NCBI RefSeq assembly: GCF_001570985.1
Contig: NZ_BCSS01000014.1
Span: 1-64,000, forward strand
Direction: 5' to 3'
DNA from: Janibacter limosus NBRC 16128
GTDB taxonomy: Bacteria; Actinomycetota; Actinomycetes; Actinomycetales; Dermatophilaceae
DNA: 64,000 nt
Made by a program: the position numbers and the translations under genes. This document shows positions 27,269-35,720 of the stretch, in pieces (within the stretch, counting starts at the first letter, position 1; the number at the start of each line of letters is the position of its first letter). The notes below the pieces were generated by a model that was not told the origin of the DNA, made no database searches, and worked only from the letters and a program-made list of their open reading frames with translations.

Positions 27269-28347
27269 GCGCCGGCCCGTCGGTACTCCGCCACGGCCAG
27301 GTCGACGACCCGTTCCCAGGTCTGCGCGGGCGGCGTGCGCCGGTTGTGCCGAGCGATCCGGGCCCGCAGGCTCTCGTCAGCAACGAGCCGCACCAGCGCG
27401 TCGGTCAGCCCGGCATCCTCGGTGGCCAGCAGACCCGACACTCCATCGGTCACGACCTCGCGGACACCCGAGTCACCCCGCGCGATGACCGGCAGTCCCG
27501 CCGTGCGCGCCTCGAGCGCCGCGATGCCGAAGGCCTCCAGCCGGGTCGGCGACAGGTACCCGTCGGCGTCGGCCCACGCCCGCGCGAGCTCGCCGCGCGT
27601 CACGCGACCCGGCAGGCGCACCACGTCGCCCAGCCCCAGTGCCTGGATACGGGCCTCCAACCATGGCCGCAACGGGCCGTCCCCATAGATGTCCACCGTC
27701 ATCGCGCGCGGTCCCAGCCGCTCGTGTGCTCGGGCCACGACGGACAGCAGGGCACCGACGCGCTTGCGAGGAGCCAGCCGCGAGGCCGTCACCACCCGCA
27801 CGGGCCGGGCACCGGTGCGGGCCGGACCTGCCGGCCAGGCCGACGGGTCGATGCCGTTGGGGAGGACGGCGACGGACTCCCCCTTCGCCGCCTTGTGCAC
27901 GCCCTCGGCAGCAAAGCCGGAGACGGCGGAGAGGACCGCGCCACGCTGCACCCACCGGCGGACCGCCGGGCCGAGCGGACGGGCCGCACGGTCGAGCACG
28001 CAGTGCCAGGTGAGCGCCGTCGGCAGCCCCAGGCCCGTCGTGACCCCAGCCATGTCCCAGGCGAAGGGAGAGACCACCCCCATGTGCACGTGCGCCACAT
28101 CGAAGCCTCCCGCGGCGAGCAGCTGCCGCACCTGCGGCGACGCCATCGGGTTGACCGGCAGCCCCAGCGCCAGCGGCGTGCTCAGTCGGTGCACGTGCAC
28201 GCCGTCGACACCCGGACCACCCGCCGTCGCGGTGAAGACCTCGACCTCGTGACCGGCCACGACGAGCTGGGCCGCGAGGTCACTGACCTGCGACTCGATC
28301 CCGCCGGTGCGCGGCGGGTAGCAGTCGGAGAGCAGGGCCACCTTCAC
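27265..28347 (-). CDS. Family 4 glycosyltransferase (PimB/mannosyltransferase-like)
   Basis: A 360-residue GT-B enzyme. The N-terminal domain begins with MKVALLSDCYPPRTGGIESQ, a glycine-rich donor/acceptor loop typical of GT4 lipid-sugar transferases. The C-terminal domain has VVTASRLAPRKRVGALL, VDIYGDGPLRPWLEA and the catalytic EX7E segment in SPTRLEAFGIAALEARTAGLPVIA. It resembles mannosyltransferases acting on phosphatidylinositol or related lipids, but the acceptor is not proven. The GTG start at 28347 lies 43 bp from the divergent PIG-L deacetylase. With the deacetylase and the flippase-like gene it suggests glycolipid or pseudodisaccharide metabolism. Confidence 0.85.
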   Translation of the reverse strand: MKVALLSDCYPPRTGGIESQVSDLAAQLVVAGHEVEVFTATAGGPGVDGVHVHRLSTPLALGLPVNPMASPQVRQLLAAGGFDVAHVHMGVVSPFAWDMAGVTTGLGLPTALTWHCVLDRAARPLGPAVRRWVQRGAVLSAVSGFAAEGVHKAAKGESVAVLPNGIDPSAWPAGPARTGARPVRVVTASRLAPRKRVGALLSVVARAHERLGPRAMTVDIYGDGPLRPWLEARIQALGLGDVVRLPGRVTRGELARAWADADGYLSPTRLEAFGIAALEARTAGLPVIARGDSGVREVVTDGVSGLLATEDAGLTDALVRLVADESLRARIARHNRRTPPAQTWERVVDLAVAEYRRAGA

Positions 28348-28390
28348 GGCTCCAAGGGTGCCACGGACAGGTGTGGCAGGGTTTCACCCG

Positions 28391-29236
28391 ATGGACTCCG
28401 CAGCCCGCACCCTCGTGGTCTTCCACGCCCACCCCGATGACGAGGCACTCCTCACGGCGGGGACGATGGCCCGCGCCGCGGCTGCCGGGCACCGGGTCGT
28501 CCTCGTGGTCGCCACGGACGGCGCGCTGGGCCTGACCGACGAGTCCGCCTACGGGAGCACGGGCGAGGCCCTCGCCGCCACCCGCAGCCGCGAGCTGTCA
28601 GCCAGTGCACGCGCCCTGGGCGTCGCCCGCACCGTCGAGCTCGGCTACGCCGACAGCGGCAGCGGACCCGAGGTCTGGCCCGACCCGCCGGGTCGTCGCC
28701 GCTTCGTGCGCGTGCCGCTGGACGAGGCAGCCACGGCACTGGCTGACGTGCTCGTCGAGGAGCGCGCCGACGTCCTGACGACCTATGACCCCAACGGCGG
28801 CTACGGCCACCGCGACCACGTGCGCGTCCACGAGGTCGGGGCGCGCGCGGCCGAGCTGGCCCGCGAGCGCGGGCTCGACGTCCGGGTGCTCTGGGCGACC
28901 GTCCCGCGGGATCTGATCTGCCGGGCCATCGACCTCGTCGCCCGGGTCTATCGCTTCCCACCCGAGTTCGACCGCAGCAGCTTCGACCGGGCCTTCTCCG
29001 CGACGGCTGACATCACCCACCGCTTTGACGTGCGGCGCTTCGCCGGGGCCAAGCGTGCGTCGATGCGAGCGCACGCCAGCCAGGCCGCCGACACCGACGG
29101 CGGCGACCGCACCCTCGGGATGCTCGTGCGCATCCCGAGGCCGATCTACGACCTCGTCTTCGGCCGGGAGTGGTTCGTCGATCCGAGCGCGCCCGCGGGT
29201 CCCACCCGCACCGACCTCTTCGAAGGACTGTCGTGA
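28391..29236 (+). CDS. PIG-L/MshB-family N-deacetylase
   Basis: A 281-residue zinc-dependent deacetylase of the LmbE/PIG-L superfamily, which removes acetyl from GlcNAc-linked substrates or cleaves mycothiol conjugates. Zinc ligands are visible as H14-P-D-D17 (VVFHAHPDDEALL) and HRDHVRVH near residue 140 (TTYDPNGGYGHRDHVRVHE), with EATRSRE-like helix ALAATRSRELSASARAL. It could be MshB-, Mca- or 1,2-diacyl-type; substrate assignment is not possible here. ATG 28391 is taken; an in-frame ATG 33 bases upstream is less likely. It overlaps the next gene as GTGA. Confidence 0.85.
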   Translation: MDSAARTLVVFHAHPDDEALLTAGTMARAAAAGHRVVLVVATDGALGLTDESAYGSTGEALAATRSRELSASARALGVARTVELGYADSGSGPEVWPDPPGRRRFVRVPLDEAATALADVLVEERADVLTTYDPNGGYGHRDHVRVHEVGARAAELARERGLDVRVLWATVPRDLICRAIDLVARVYRFPPEFDRSSFDRAFSATADITHRFDVRRFAGAKRASMRAHASQAADTDGGDRTLGMLVRIPRPIYDLVFGREWFVDPSAPAGPTRTDLFEGLS

Positions 29237-30321
29237 CGACCGCACCGTCCGGCCCCGCGCCGGCTCAGCCATCGCCTGCTGACCCGAAGCGGACCTCTCC
29301 CGTCGTCCGGGGGCTGCAGATCTGTCTCGGGCTCGGCCTGGCGGTCGCGATGCTCTGGTGGGGCCTGCCCCACTTCGCCAAGACCTCGTGGAGCGAGGTC
29401 TTCCACGTCCTGGGGACGGTCCCTGCGTGGAAGGCTGCGCTCTTCATCGCGCTCGTGGTGGCCGGTCTCTACTGCTACACCTTCGTCATGACGGGGGCGA
29501 TGCCCGGCCTGACCCACTCACGGGCACTGATCCTCAATGTCTGCGGGTCCTCGGTCTCCAACCTGCTGCCGGGTGGTGGTGCCGTTGGCCTGGCCGCGAC
29601 GTACTCCATCGCCAAATCGTGGGGTTTCTCCGCCGCGAGCGTGACCACGATGGCCGTGGTGACCGGGGTGTGGAATGTCCTGACGCGCGTCGCGCTGCCG
29701 ATCATCGCCGTCCTCGGGCTGGCCTGGGGTGCGACTGATCTGCCGACAGCGATGCGGGAGGCCGCGTGGGCCGCAGTGCTGTCCGGCACCGCAATCGTCG
29801 CCCTCTTCGCCGTGGCCATCGGCACCGACGCGGGGGCCCGCATGCTCGGGCGTGGGATCGATCGCCTGATCCGCCTGGTCCGTCGCGGCCACGGCGACAC
29901 CGTCGAGCGGGGCCTGACGGGCATGCGCGAGCGCACCGCCGACACCGTGCGCACCGGATGGCTGCAGATGACGCTCGGGATGGTCGGCTTCTTCGGCCTG
30001 TACTACGTGCTCTTCCTGCTGTGCACGCAGACGACCGGCATCGAGCTGCCCTTCGGTCAGCTCTTCGCGGCCTACGCGATCGGCCGCCTGCTCACCGCTG
30101 TCGGCGTGACGCCCGGTGGGCTCGGCGTGACCGAGACGGGCACCGCTGCCGCGCTCGTCGCCTGGGGCGCCGACCCGGCCGCGTCGATGGCCGGCGTCGT
30201 CCTCTTCTCGATCTTCACCCACCTCATGGAGATCCCGCTGGGAGCCATCGGGTGGCTGGCGTGGAGTCTCATGCCCAAGGCGAGCGCCGAGGAGCTGGCC
30301 GAGGCCGAGGCGCCTGCCTGA
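29233..30321 (+). CDS. Lysylphosphatidylglycerol synthase-type membrane protein (UPF0104)
   Basis: A 362-residue protein with about eight membrane helices and the family pattern of the AglD/UPF0104 (LPG synthase transmembrane) proteins: NVCGSSVSNLLPGGGAVGLAATY, AVVTGVWNVLTRVALPIIAVLGL, and near the C-terminus LFAAYAIGRLLTAVGVTPGGLGVTETG. The conserved PGG...G and GVTPGGLGV..T turns are typical. The soluble aminoacyltransferase half found in MprF is absent. The start GTG 29233 overlaps the deacetylase stop (GTGA). Likely handles a lipid or lipid-linked sugar in the membrane. Confidence 0.85.
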   Translation: MTTAPSGPAPAQPSPADPKRTSPVVRGLQICLGLGLAVAMLWWGLPHFAKTSWSEVFHVLGTVPAWKAALFIALVVAGLYCYTFVMTGAMPGLTHSRALILNVCGSSVSNLLPGGGAVGLAATYSIAKSWGFSAASVTTMAVVTGVWNVLTRVALPIIAVLGLAWGATDLPTAMREAAWAAVLSGTAIVALFAVAIGTDAGARMLGRGIDRLIRLVRRGHGDTVERGLTGMRERTADTVRTGWLQMTLGMVGFFGLYYVLFLLCTQTTGIELPFGQLFAAYAIGRLLTAVGVTPGGLGVTETGTAAALVAWGADPAASMAGVVLFSIFTHLMEIPLGAIGWLAWSLMPKASAEELAEAEAPA

Positions 30322-30337
30322 CCACGTCCGAACCGGG

Positions 30338-31135
30338 TCAGCCGAGCAGGCGGCGCACCTGGCGGGTCTGCGCCTGACGCGCCACCTCGTCGTCCAGCTG
30401 CGCGGGCTCGAAGTCCCGCCCGGTCGCCTGCTCCGCCGCCCAGCCGATGAGCGCGTCCGAGAGACGTGGGTTGGCGGGCAGGACGGGGCCGTGCAGGTAG
30501 GAACCGATGACATGGCCAGCGACAGCGCCCTCGGTGCCGTCGCTGCCGTTGTTGCCCTGACCGTGCCGCACCCTGCCGAAGGGGGCCTGTCCCGCCCCGA
30601 GCACCGTGGAGCCCGAGTGGTTTTCATAGCCGACGACGTCGCCGTGGTCGGTGCTCAGGACGACCGGACCGATCATCCGCTGCTCGTTGCCCCGGGTCGT
30701 GACATCGAGGATGCCCAGGCCGGGCAGGCTCTTGCCCTCGACGGTGACGAAGGCATTGCCGAAGAGCTGGTACATCCCGCAGATCATCAGCATCGCGGTC
30801 CCGTCTGCGGCGAGCCCACGCAGCCGGTCGGCGATGCGCGCGAGATCGTCCTCGACCTTGGTCTGCCCGGAGTCCTGGCCGCCACCACCGACGACGAGGT
30901 GAGCCTGCTCGGGGAAGGGGTGCCCGGGGTGGTGTTGGTGCACGACCGGCACATAGCCGTGCCGTCGGATGCGAGCGGCCAGGCAGCGGGTGTTGCCGAG
31001 ATCGCCGTAGATGCTCATCTCGCGCGGGTAGAGGTGGACGACGTGGATCTCGCCCTTGCCCTCGTGACCGGAGTCGGCGGGCAGCGCGGAGCGTGCAGGC
31101 TCGCCGAGGATCGGGATGTCGAGGTTGGTGCTCAT
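30338..31135 (-). CDS. gatD: Lipid II isoglutaminyl synthase, glutaminase subunit
   Basis: Provides ammonia to MurT for amidation of the D-Glu of the peptidoglycan stem peptide. A 265-residue class I glutamine amidotransferase of the CobB/CobQ type: VHLYPREMSIYGDLGNTRCLAARIRRHGY, HLVVGGGGQDSGQ, and the catalytic Cys in AMLMICGMYQLFG, with the His in IGSYLHGPVLPANPRL. The catalytic Cys and His are both present. It overlaps murT by ATGA and ends 16 bp from the convergent UPF0104 gene. Confidence 0.93.
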   Translation of the reverse strand: MSTNLDIPILGEPARSALPADSGHEGKGEIHVVHLYPREMSIYGDLGNTRCLAARIRRHGYVPVVHQHHPGHPFPEQAHLVVGGGGQDSGQTKVEDDLARIADRLRGLAADGTAMLMICGMYQLFGNAFVTVEGKSLPGLGILDVTTRGNEQRMIGPVVLSTDHGDVVGYENHSGSTVLGAGQAPFGRVRHGQGNNGSDGTEGAVAGHVIGSYLHGPVLPANPRLSDALIGWAAEQATGRDFEPAQLDDEVARQAQTRQVRRLLG

Positions 31136-32475
31136 GCTGCGCCTCCGGCGGTCTCGGGGGCATCGACGCCCATCTCCGGCAGGTCGTAGCGCTCACTGAG
31201 CATGCGGCGCAGCGCGAGCATCGCCGTGTAGGTGCAGAAGATGCGCTTGGGCTCCTCCCGGTGGTCGGCGAGGAAGCTCTCCAGCGCCCGGGCCAGGTCC
31301 ACCTCGGTCGCCGCGACGGGGACATCGTCGTACTGCAGGCGCAGGGCCATGTCCCAGCCACGCACGCCGCTGGTCAGCGCCACCCCACGATCGCGCAGGG
31401 ACTCGAAGCTCACGTCGTAGAGCCAGGACACGTCGCGCCCGTCGGCGTAGTCGTCGTTGATCGCGATCATCGTCGCCGTGGGCGTGCTGCCATAGGTGCC
31501 GAGCGCGACGGTGAAGCCCGCCGGGTTCTTGACCAGCACCAGCTCCAGCGGCGTGCCATCGGCATCGACGACCTCACCCCGGCCGAAGGGGGGCGCCACC
31601 GTGCGCAGCGCCTGCTCGGTGGCGTCGGTGCGGAAGTCGGCGCCGAGGAGGTGCTTGGCCATCGAGGTCGCGGCCGTGGCGTTGATCATGGCGGCCAGAC
31701 CGCGCTGACGCAGGGTGACGGGGCCGACCCGGCCCCCTTCGTCCTGCGCACCGAAGGTGATCTGCAGCTGCTGCTCGTCGATGGGTGTGAGGAGACCGTC
31801 GCGCTCGGCGGCCGCCGGGGGCGCGAAGTCGTCCTGCTCGCGGGAGTCGTGCTCCGACAGCTCACCGAGGCGATCTGCCGCAGCGGCGTCGAGGCCGAAC
31901 CAGCTGACGTCGATGCCGGGCGCGAGGGTCGTGGCGATCCGGTTGACGAAGGGATCGTCGCGGTTGAGCACGACCCCCTGGGTCGTCATCGCGGCGAGCT
32001 GGGTCAGCAGCCCTGCGGTGTGGTCGATCTCGGCGAAGCGGTCCAGCTGGTCGCGCGCGACATTGAGCAGCAGCGCATGTGTTGGGGCGACCGCGCGAGC
32101 GAAGTGCAGGGCGTGGGCCTCATCGAGCTCGAGGACGGCGATGTCGGCCTGGAGGCGGCCGCGCTGGAGCTTTTCGCTGAGCAGCGACGAGATGACACCG
32201 CGGGTGAAGTTGCTGCCGGTCGGGTTGGTGAAGACGGTCTTGCCGTGGGCACGCAGCACCGCGACGAGCATCTTGGTCGTCGTCGTCTTGCCGTTGGTCC
32301 CGGACACGACGACGATCCCTCCGCGCACGTCCGCGAGGGCGTGGGCGAGGAATCCGGGGTCGACCTTTTCGGCGACGAGGCCTGGCAGGGCAGATCCGCC
32401 GGAGCCACCGCCCCTGAGGCGGGCGGCGCGGCGGGCGGCCTTGCCGGCGAGGGCGGCAACAGTGGTTCTCAGCAC
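31132..32475 (-). CDS. murT: Lipid II isoglutaminyl synthase, Mur-ligase subunit; zinc ribbon missing
   Basis: A 447-residue Mur-ligase-like enzyme that activates the D-isoglutamate carboxylate with ATP. The P-loop is VVSGTNGKTTTTKML near residue 57. The central Mur-ligase domain follows (ELDEAHALHFARAVAPTHALLLNVARDQLDR), and the C-terminal DUF1727 has the catalytic Asp in DVSWLYDVSFE. Characterised homologues carry a four-cysteine zinc ribbon inside the central domain. Here that region (about residues 190-245) has no cysteine, and the only cysteine in the protein is in FCTYTAML near the C-terminus. The GTG start at 32475 is leaderless-type (TAGGGT, 6 bases). Coupled to gatD. Confidence 0.92.
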   Translation of the reverse strand: MLRTTVAALAGKAARRAARLRGGGSGGSALPGLVAEKVDPGFLAHALADVRGGIVVVSGTNGKTTTTKMLVAVLRAHGKTVFTNPTGSNFTRGVISSLLSEKLQRGRLQADIAVLELDEAHALHFARAVAPTHALLLNVARDQLDRFAEIDHTAGLLTQLAAMTTQGVVLNRDDPFVNRIATTLAPGIDVSWFGLDAAAADRLGELSEHDSREQDDFAPPAAAERDGLLTPIDEQQLQITFGAQDEGGRVGPVTLRQRGLAAMINATAATSMAKHLLGADFRTDATEQALRTVAPPFGRGEVVDADGTPLELVLVKNPAGFTVALGTYGSTPTATMIAINDDYADGRDVSWLYDVSFESLRDRGVALTSGVRGWDMALRLQYDDVPVAATEVDLARALESFLADHREEPKRIFCTYTAMLALRRMLSERYDLPEMGVDAPETAGGAA

Positions 32476-32479
32476 CGGA

Positions 32480-33190
32480 TCACCCTAACGGCGAGTCGGC
32501 GCCGGGCCGTGCAGCGAAGTCGGCGCTGCGTTCCTGACCGGATCGGGTCGCGATGGCATCCATGACCTCGTCAGTGACCGCACGCAGCAGGCGCCCCTTG
32601 ACGTGCTGCGCCTCCAAGGAGCCCACGTCCACCGGCGGCGCGAAGCTGACCGTCACCCGGTGCGGGCGGATGCCCCGGTGGCCAGCGGGTTGCGCCTTGT
32701 CGGTGCCGGTGAGGGCACAGGGGATCACGGGGGCCCCGGAGGCGAGGGCGAGTCGACCGACGCCGGTGCGGCCCTTGTGCAGTTTGCCGTCGCGGCTGCG
32801 GGTCCCCTCGGGGTAGATGCCGAAGGCGCCACCGGCGGCCAGGTGCTCCTCGGCGATCTCGAGCGAGAGCGCCGCCGCCCGGGCGTCGGAGCGGTCAACG
32901 GGGATCATGCCGCCGAACTCCCCGAACCAGAGGCGCTTGAGCCACCCGGTGATGCCACTGCCCTGCATGTACTCGGCCTTGCCGAGGAAGCCCACCTTGC
33001 GGCCCGCGGCGAGCGGGATGACCATCGAGTCGATGAAGCTGAGGTGGTTGCTGGCGATGATGACCGGTCCGGTGGCCGGGATGTGCTCGGCACCCTCCAC
33101 CCGCAACCGGAGATAGGCACGAAGGGGAGGCCCGACGAGGACTCTCCGCAGGAGCCACTCGAGTCCACGCATGGGGAGGGTGCCAGTCAC
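32480..33190 (-). CDS. 1-acyl-glycerol-3-phosphate acyltransferase (PlsC family)
   Basis: A 236-residue membrane-associated acyltransferase for phospholipid synthesis or a related acylation. The HX4D motif is in SNHLSFIDSMV. The acceptor-binding block is GMIPVDRSDARAAA, and the third block is GIYPEGTRSRDGKLHKGRTG. ALTGTDKAQPAGHRGIRPHRVTVSFAPPVD follows. GTG 33190 is preferred over ATG 33172 because a TACGCT box lies exactly 6 bases upstream. A longer open frame to 33391 would run through the divergent gene and is rejected. murT begins right after its stop. Confidence 0.88.
   Translation of the reverse strand: MTGTLPMRGLEWLLRRVLVGPPLRAYLRLRVEGAEHIPATGPVIIASNHLSFIDSMVIPLAAGRKVGFLGKAEYMQGSGITGWLKRLWFGEFGGMIPVDRSDARAAALSLEIAEEHLAAGGAFGIYPEGTRSRDGKLHKGRTGVGRLALASGAPVIPCALTGTDKAQPAGHRGIRPHRVTVSFAPPVDVGSLEAQHVKGRLLRAVTDEVMDAIATRSGQERSADFAARPGADSPLG
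32482..32487 (-). promoter_or_regulatory. -10 box of a leaderless promoter (murT-gatD)
   Basis: TAGGGT on the minus strand, 6 bases before GTG 32475; it overlaps the 3' end of the acyltransferase gene. Confidence 0.6.
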
Positions 33191-33196
33191 CCGGTC

Positions 33197-33202
33197 AGCG
33201 TA
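33197..33202 (-). promoter_or_regulatory. -10 box of a leaderless promoter (acyltransferase)
   Basis: TACGCT on the minus strand, 6 bases before GTG 33190. Confidence 0.5.
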
Positions 33203-33207
33203 GCCAT

Positions 33208-33213
33208 TAGCCT
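33208..33213 (+). promoter_or_regulatory. -10 box (33222 gene)
   Basis: TAGCCT, 8 bases before ATG 33222. Only 5 bases separate it from the opposing acyltransferase -10, so the two divergent promoters probably exclude each other. Confidence 0.45.
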
Positions 33214-33221
33214 GACGTCCC

Positions 33222-33701
33222 ATGACCAGCATCCCACCGCCTCCGCACCAGCCCGGCCCGCACCAGCAGCCGGTCGCCCCGGTATTCGGGCCGCAGGCGG
33301 CGATGATGCAGCCCCCCGCCGGGCACGGAGCGTTCATGCTGACCCTGCAGGGCAATGGCTTCACGGCCGGGCTGACCCCGAAGGTGCACATCGACGGCCA
33401 TCCCGTCCCCGGCGCCTTCGGGGCGAACTTCTACCCCCTTCGTCCCGGCCACCACCGCGTCGACGTGCACACCCAGTGGATGCGGCAGTACGGGCAGGCG
33501 TCGATGCAGCTCGACATCCGCGAGGGGCAGACGGTCCCCGTCTTCTACGCCGTCCCGTGGCACCAGTTCACGACCGGGTCCATCGGCCACCAGCAGCAGT
33601 CGCGCAAGGGCGTCGGCGTGATGCTCACGATCCTCATCGTGCCCCTCCTCGCCATGCTGGGCATGTGCCTGCTCGCGCTGCTGTACAGCCTGACGAACTG
33701 A
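33222..33701 (+). CDS. Tail-anchored hypothetical protein
   Basis: A 159-residue protein I do not recognise. The first 35 residues are rich in Pro, His and Gln. A compact domain follows (FMLTLQGNGFTAGLTPKVHIDGHPVPGAFGANFYPLRPGHHRVDVH) that looks like a small all-beta fold ending in YAVPWHQFTTGSIGHQQQ. A single membrane helix near the C-terminus (VMLTILIVPLLAMLGMCLLALL) leaves about six residues outside, so it is likely an inside-facing tail-anchored protein. It is divergent from the acyltransferase and convergent with guaA. Confidence 0.65.
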   Translation: MTSIPPPPHQPGPHQQPVAPVFGPQAAMMQPPAGHGAFMLTLQGNGFTAGLTPKVHIDGHPVPGAFGANFYPLRPGHHRVDVHTQWMRQYGQASMQLDIREGQTVPVFYAVPWHQFTTGSIGHQQQSRKGVGVMLTILIVPLLAMLGMCLLALLYSLTN

Positions 33702-33756
33702 CGAGTACATCCCGGACCGTCCCCTCACGTGTGAATGAGTGGCACCTGAGGCCCGA

Positions 33757-35334
33757 TCACTCCCACTCGATGGTGCCCGGCGGCTTGCTCGTGACGTCGA
33801 GCACCACGCGGTTGACCTCTTCGACCTCGTTGGTGATGCGGTTGGAGATCTGCGCGAGGACATCACCGGGTACCCGGGTCCAGTCGGCGGTCATCGCGTC
33901 CTCGGATGAGACGGGACGCAGCACGATCGGGTGACCGTAGGTGCGGCCGTCGCCCTGGACACCGACCGAGCGCACGTCGGCGAGCAGGACGACCGGGCAC
34001 TGCCAGATCTCCTTGTCCAGACCCGCAGCGGTCAGCTCCTCGCGAGCGATCGCGTCGGCCCGGCGCAGGATGTCGAGGTTGGTCTCGGTGACCTCACCGA
34101 TGATCCGGATCCCCAGACCGGGGCCGGGGAAGGGCTGGCGGTCGACGATCGCGTCAGGCACACCAAGCTCGCGACCGACCTGGCGGACCTCGTCCTTGAA
34201 GAGGGCGCGCAGCGGCTCGATGAGCTTGAACTGCAGGTCATCGGGCAGGCCACCGACATTGTGGTGCGACTTGATGTTGGCCGCGCCCGTGCCACCGCCG
34301 GACTCGACGACGTCCGGGTAGAGCGTGCCCTGCACGAGCCACTTGACCGGGTGGCCGTCGTCGGCACCGTCGCCGACGACATCGCGCGCCGACTGCTCGA
34401 AGACGCGGATGAACTCGCGGCCGATGATCTTGCGCTTCTCCTCCGGGTCGGTGACGCCGGCGAGCGCGCCGAGGAAGCGCTCCTTGGCGTCGACGACGAC
34501 GAGGTTGACCCCGGTCGCGTCGACGAACTCCTGCTCGACCTGCTCGGCCTCGCCCTGGCGCAGGAGGCCGTGGTCGACGAAGACGCAGGTCAGCTGGTCG
34601 CCGACGGCGCGCTGCACGAGCGCCGCGGCGACGGAGGAGTCGACGCCGCCGGACAACGCGCACAGCACGCGGTCCTGGCCGACGGTCTCCTTGATCAGGG
34701 CGACCTGCTCGTCGATGACGTTGTCAGCGGTCCAGTCGGGCGTGAGGCCGGCGCCGCGGACGAGGAAGTTCTCGAGCACGGGCTGACCGAAGGTCGAGTG
34801 CATGACCTCGGGGTGCCACTGCACCCCGTAGAGCCGACGCTCGTCGTCCTCGAAGGCCGCGACCGGCGCACCGGTGGTGCTCGCGGTGACGCGCATGCCC
34901 TCGGGCGCCTCCGTCACGGAGTCGCCGTGGCTCATCCAGACCGACTGCTCGGCGGGCTGGCCGTTGAAGAGCGTGGACTCGCGGTCGCTGACCTGCGCCC
35001 GGGTCGCGCCGTACTCACGCAGACCGGTCCGCTCGACGGTGCCACCGAGGGCCTTGACCATCGCCTGGAAGCCGTAGCACATGCCGAAGACCGGGACACC
35101 GGCCTCGAGCAGCGTGACATCGAGGCCCGGTGCGTCGTCGGCGTAGACCGAGGAGGGGCCACCGGACAGAATCACCGCAGCCGGCTGCTTGGCAAGGATG
35201 TCCGCAACCGGCATCGTGTGCGGCACGACCTCGCTGTAGATCTTGGCCTCACGCACCCGTCGGGCGATGAGCTGGGCGTACTGGGCGCCGTAGTCGACGA
35301 CGAGAACCGGGGAGGTCTTGAGCGAATCCGTCAC
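33757..35334 (-). CDS. guaA: GMP synthase (glutamine-hydrolysing)
   Basis: Converts XMP to GMP. The class I glutaminase domain (about residues 1-200) has the nucleophile in [12 protein letters not shown] and the His/Glu in [10 protein letters not shown]. The ATP-pyrophosphatase domain has the PP-loop [12 protein letters not shown]. The dimerisation domain ends in [13 protein letters not shown], as in other GuaA proteins. I take the start at GTG 35334 because TAGCCT lies exactly 6 bases upstream (35341-35346); a GTG two codons further up is also possible. 525 residues, normal length. A DUF3817 gene lies immediately upstream on the same strand. Confidence 0.96.
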   Translation of the reverse strand: MTDSLKTSPVLVVDYGAQYAQLIARRVREAKIYSEVVPHTMPVADILAKQPAAVILSGGPSSVYADDAPGLDVTLLEAGVPVFGMCYGFQAMVKALGGTVERTGLREYGATRAQVSDRESTLFNGQPAEQSVWMSHGDSVTEAPEGMRVTASTTGAPVAAFEDDERRLYGVQWHPEVMHSTFGQPVLENFLVRGAGLTPDWTADNVIDEQVALIKETVGQDRVLCALSGGVDSSVAAALVQRAVGDQLTCVFVDHGLLRQGEAEQVEQEFVDATGVNLVVVDAKERFLGALAGVTDPEEKRKIIGREFIRVFEQSARDVVGDGADDGHPVKWLVQGTLYPDVVESGGGTGAANIKSHHNVGGLPDDLQFKLIEPLRALFKDEVRQVGRELGVPDAIVDRQPFPGPGLGIRIIGEVTETNLDILRRADAIAREELTAAGLDKEIWQCPVVLLADVRSVGVQGDGRTYGHPIVLRPVSSEDAMTADWTRVPGDVLAQISNRITNEVEEVNRVVLDVTSKPPGTIEWE

Positions 35335-35340
35335 CCGCAC

Positions 35341-35346
35341 AGGCTA
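35341..35346 (-). promoter_or_regulatory. -10 box of a leaderless promoter (guaA)
   Basis: TAGCCT on the minus strand, 6 bases before GTG 35334; used to choose the guaA start. Confidence 0.5.
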
Positions 35347-35375
35347 CCGGGACTCGGCCCCTCCTCCGTCGTCGG

Positions 35376-35720
35376 TCAGGTGGTGAGCGGGGTGACCTCG
35401 CGGACGACCCGGCGCTCCTCGACGAAGGCGAGGAAGGGGATGCACGCGAGCAGGAGCGTGAGGATCATCCGACCGACCGACCAGCCGACCTTGAAGCCGA
35501 GGTTGGCGGTGGCGACAGCGAAGACCATGAAGATCAGCCCGTGCACCGGCGACCACCAGGCCAGCGCTTCGTTGTCCATGCCGTACTTGAGGATCATCTC
35601 GACGATGAGGACGAACATCGCCAGACCGGCGACGATCGCTGCGATGCGGAAGAAGGACAGGGCCGTCGCGATCGCCCTCGGGTCCGCGGTCGGCGCGCCC
35701 TTGGTGTTGTCGTTGCTCAC
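35376..35720 (-). CDS. DUF3817 integral membrane protein
   Basis: A 114-residue protein with three membrane helices (AIATALSFFRIAAIVAGLAMFVLIVEMILKYG; WSPVHGLIFMVFAVATANLGFKVGW; MILTLLLACIPFLAFVEE). The helices and the WWSPVHG turn match the DUF3817 family, which is often found beside guaA in actinobacteria. The GTG start at 35720 lies behind GGAGGAG and overlaps the SURF1 stop as GTGA. Function unknown. Confidence 0.8.
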   Translation of the reverse strand: MSNDNTKGAPTADPRAIATALSFFRIAAIVAGLAMFVLIVEMILKYGMDNEALAWWSPVHGLIFMVFAVATANLGFKVGWSVGRMILTLLLACIPFLAFVEERRVVREVTPLTT

